Below, piece after piece: positions 6,052-7,613 of a DNA stretch of 7,613 nt; position 1 is the stretch's first letter; the number at the start of each line of letters is the position of its first letter. The position numbers were made by a program, and so were the translations under genes. The notes beneath the pieces were generated by a model. It did no database searches. It saw only the letters and a program-made list of their open reading frames with translations, and was not told the DNA's origin. The DNA is from Accumulibacter sp964428215 (lineage in GTDB: Bacteria > Pseudomonadota > Gammaproteobacteria > Burkholderiales > Rhodocyclaceae): positions 1 through 7,613 of the forward strand of contig CAYRXO010000174.1 in the NCBI GenBank assembly GCA_964428215.1, given 5' to 3'.

Positions 6052-6996
6052 ATGGAATTTTTCCGCATCCGCAAAGACATCCCGTTCATGCGCCATGCGC
6101 TGACCTTCAACATCATTTCGCTGATCACCTTTCTACTGGCGGTTTTTTTCCTGATCACGCGCGGATTGCATCTGTCGGTCGAATTCACCGGCGGCACCTT
6201 GATCGAACTCAATTACGCGCAGGCCGCCGATCTCGAAAAAGTGCGCGGCGGTCTCGGCAAGGCCGGCTTCAGCGATTACTCGGTACAGAATTTCGGCTCC
6301 AGCCAGGACGTGCTGATCCGTCTGCCGCTGAAAGCCGAACAGAATACCGCCAAGATCGGCGAATCGGTGATGCGGGCGCTGGCCGACGAGGCGCCCGGCG
6401 CGACGCTGCGGCGCGTCGAGTTCGTCGGACCGCAGGTGGGCCGGGAACTGGCCGAAAATGGCGCGCTGGCCTTGCTGCTGGTGGTCATCGGCATCGTCCT
6501 TTACCTGGCTTTCCGCTTCGAATGGCGCTTTTCGGTATCGGCGATCATCGCCAACCTGCACGACGTGGTGATCATCCTCGGCTTTTTCGCTTTCTTCCAG
6601 TGGGAATTCTCGCTGTCGGTGCTGGCGGCGGTGCTCGCCGTGCTCGGCTATTCGGTCAACGAATCGGTGGTCGTTTTCGACCGCGTGCGCGAAACGTTCA
6701 AGAAAGTGCGCGGGCTGAGCACGCCGCAAGTCCTTGACCATGCGATCACCAGCACCATCTCGCGGACGATCATCACCCATGGTTCGACGCAGTTGATGGT
6801 GCTGTCGATGCTGATCTTCGGCGGCGAAACGCTGTATTACTTTGCCCTGGCGCTGACCATCGGCATCTGTTTCGGGATTTATTCGTCGGTGCTGGTCGCC
6901 AGTCCGCTGGTGATGTGGCTGGGCGTTTCCAGAGAACAGTTCATCCGACCGAAGAAGACGATCGAAGGCGCCAACAGCGATGGCGCGGTCGTCTGA
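6052..6996 (+). CDS. secF: Protein translocase subunit SecF
   Basis: Partner of SecD in the proton-driven SecDF complex of the inner membrane. The 314 residues match the usual length. Seen: helix 1 (about 16-36), the periplasmic domain opening with SVEFTGGTLIELNY (42-55), then VEFVGPQVGRELAENG (122-137). Five further helices include FRFEWRFSVSAIIANLHDV (154-172) and the family motif GYSVNESVVVFDRVRET (199-215). GSTQLMVLSMLIFGGETL (244-261) and the last helix with GICFGIYSSVLVASP (271-285) complete it. The ATG lies six bases after a strong GGAGGA (6040-6045) and 12 bases after the secD stop, so it is translated from the same mRNA. No terminator was seen between secF and the tRNA gene; transcripts may run to the hairpin at 7175-7225. 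Confidence 0.97.
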   Translation: MEFFRIRKDIPFMRHALTFNIISLITFLLAVFFLITRGLHLSVEFTGGTLIELNYAQAADLEKVRGGLGKAGFSDYSVQNFGSSQDVLIRLPLKAEQNTAKIGESVMRALADEAPGATLRRVEFVGPQVGRELAENGALALLLVVIGIVLYLAFRFEWRFSVSAIIANLHDVVIILGFFAFFQWEFSLSVLAAVLAVLGYSVNESVVVFDRVRETFKKVRGLSTPQVLDHAITSTISRTIITHGSTQLMVLSMLIFGGETLYYFALALTIGICFGIYSSVLVASPLVMWLGVSREQFIRPKKTIEGANSDGAVV

Positions 6997-7024
6997 CGCT
7001 CGCCAGGATGGCAAGGAATTGCGC

Positions 7025-7052
7025 TTGACATGATCGGGACGACCCGTATAAT
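7025..7052 (+). promoter_or_regulatory. Consensus sigma70 promoter of tRNA-Val
   Basis: TTGACA (7025-7030) and TATAAT (7047-7052) both match consensus exactly, with a 16-bp spacer. Transcription would start near 7059, about 35 bases before the mature tRNA 5' end. A perfect promoter fits a strongly expressed stable RNA. Confidence 0.9.
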
Positions 7053-7093
7053 TTGCAGTTCCTTGCAGCGGCGGCCTCTTGCGACGCCGATGA

Positions 7094-7170
7094 AGGCGCG
7101 TAGCTCAGCTGGTTAGAGCACCACCTTGACATGGTGGGGGTCGTTGGTTCGAGTCCAATCGCGCCTACCA
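7094..7170 (+). tRNA. tRNA-Val (anticodon GAC)
   Basis: A full cloverleaf can be folded. The acceptor stem AGGCGCG (7094-7100) pairs perfectly with CGCGCCT (7160-7166). The D arm is GCTC/GAGC around AGCTGGTTA. The anticodon stem CCACC/GGTGG holds the loop TTGACAT with GAC at 34-36, which reads GUC and GUU codons. The T arm carries GGTTCGAGTCC. The discriminator A is at 7167, and CCA (7168-7170) is encoded in the DNA. Length is 77 with CCA. It is a single tRNA gene with its own promoter and terminator. Confidence 0.97.
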
Positions 7171-7174
7171 GACA

Positions 7175-7225
7175 CCAATGCAAAAAAAGCCCGAAACTGA
7201 ACGTTTCGGGCTTTTTTTGCATTGG
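7175..7225. terminator. Bidirectional intrinsic terminator between tRNA-Val and chrA
   Basis: The arms 7175-7197 and 7203-7225 pair perfectly over 23 bp around the 5-base loop TGAAC. The core GCCCGAAAC/GTTTCGGGC is flanked by A7 on the left and T7 on the right, so each strand gives a GC hairpin followed by a U-tract. It begins five bases after the tRNA CCA. It would stop the tRNA (and any secF read-through) on plus and chrA on minus. Confidence 0.95.
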
Positions 7226-7266
7226 CGCCAGCCGATAAAGTTTGGCTGATGCCGAGCAACGTTTTA

Positions 7267-7613
7267 TCACGACAACAATAAACCGCCTGTTATCCCGCCC
7301 CCCAGCACCACCAGCCAGGGCGGCCATTTCCAGAACAGCAGGGCAATCAGCGCCAACAACGCCAAGGCGAAATCCGCCGACTGCCGGATGGCGCTGGTCC
7401 ACACCGGGTTGTACAAAGCCGCCAGCAGTATCCCGACTACGGCCGCATTGATGCCGATCAGCGCCGCTTGTGTCCGCGCATGACGGCGTAGCGACTGCCA
7501 ATACGGCAATGCGCCGATGACCAGCAGAAAGGACGGCAAGAAGATCGCTACCAAGGCAGTCAGTCCGCCGATCCACGCACCGCCAGTCGGCTGCATCGCG
7601 GCACCGAGAAAGG
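7267..7613 (-). CDS. chrA: ChrA-type chromate transporter, C-terminal part
   Basis: Inner-membrane protein of the chromate transporter (CHR) family, which exports chromate in characterised members. Only the last 114 residues and the stop (TGA, plus-strand 7267-7269) lie in the window; the open frame continues past the right edge, so the Met at 7596 is internal. Seen: FLPSFLLVIGALPYW, then ALIGINAAVVGILLAALYNP, VWTSAI, and closing hydrophobic segments with FWKWPPWLVVLGG. The VAIFLPSF and GINAAVVGLL-AALYxPVWTSAI patterns are typical of the C-terminal half of ChrA. Three to four membrane helices are evident. It converges on tRNA-Val and shares its terminator. Some CHR members have unknown substrates, so chromate specificity is inferred from family. 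Confidence 0.85.
   Translation of the reverse strand, partial: FLGAAMQPTGGAWIGGLTALVAIFLPSFLLVIGALPYWQSLRRHARTQAALIGINAAVVGILLAALYNPVWTSAIRQSADFALALLALIALLFWKWPPWLVVLGGGITGGLLLS

Noticed and set aside
6133..7014. 293-codon minus-strand ORF opposite secF, and similar long antisense frames opposite secD and qor
   Set aside because: Shadows of GC-rich genes. They are rich in His, Gln, Arg and Asp with no domain, while the sense frames are clear Sec and Qor proteins.
7094..7170. tRNA-Val as a phage or island attachment site
   Set aside because: No repeat of the tRNA 3' end and no integrase are seen in the window; the downstream DNA is an ordinary terminator and chrA.

Overview
The window looks like a chromosomal segment of a Gram-negative, GC-rich proteobacterium. 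The YajC/SecD/SecF protein style, the encoded tRNA CCA end and the E. coli-like Qor fit a betaproteobacterium, possibly Rhodocyclales. That placement is inference from protein style only.

Left edge (1-741, minus strand): the N-terminal three quarters of a zinc-independent NADPH:quinone oxidoreductase (Qor). Region 742-3612 is an accessory scar between two housekeeping blocks. It holds about 720 bases with no convincing gene, a 101-bp inverted-repeat element (1334-1434), and a decayed TIR plus AAA-type ATPase gene that resembles a prokaryotic TIR/STAND signalling or defence protein. That gene has a frameshift, an in-frame TAG and a lost 3' end. Fused to the break is a 5'-truncated IS5-family transposase (IS427-like) that keeps its DDE residues and a probable right terminus. 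Further right is a faint fragment resembling the N-terminus of an ISAs1-type transposase.

Right block (3613-6996, plus strand): an extended -10 promoter, then yajC, secD and secF, the accessory membrane subcomplex of the Sec translocon. The usual upstream partners queA and tgt are not next to yajC. The 177-nt yajC-secD gap has two GC-rich hairpins and a 27-codon reading frame whose stop overlaps the secD start as ATGA. This matters because secD has no good Shine-Dalgarno of its own.

Right edge: a consensus sigma70 promoter drives a tRNA-Val(GAC) gene with encoded CCA. A perfect 23-bp A/T-flanked hairpin then terminates the tRNA and, from the other side, a convergent minus-strand gene. That gene is the C-terminal part of a ChrA-type chromate transporter running off the window.

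The most unusual items are the wrecked TIR-ATPase gene with its chimeric junction to the IS5 remnant, and the possible coupled leader ORF before secD.
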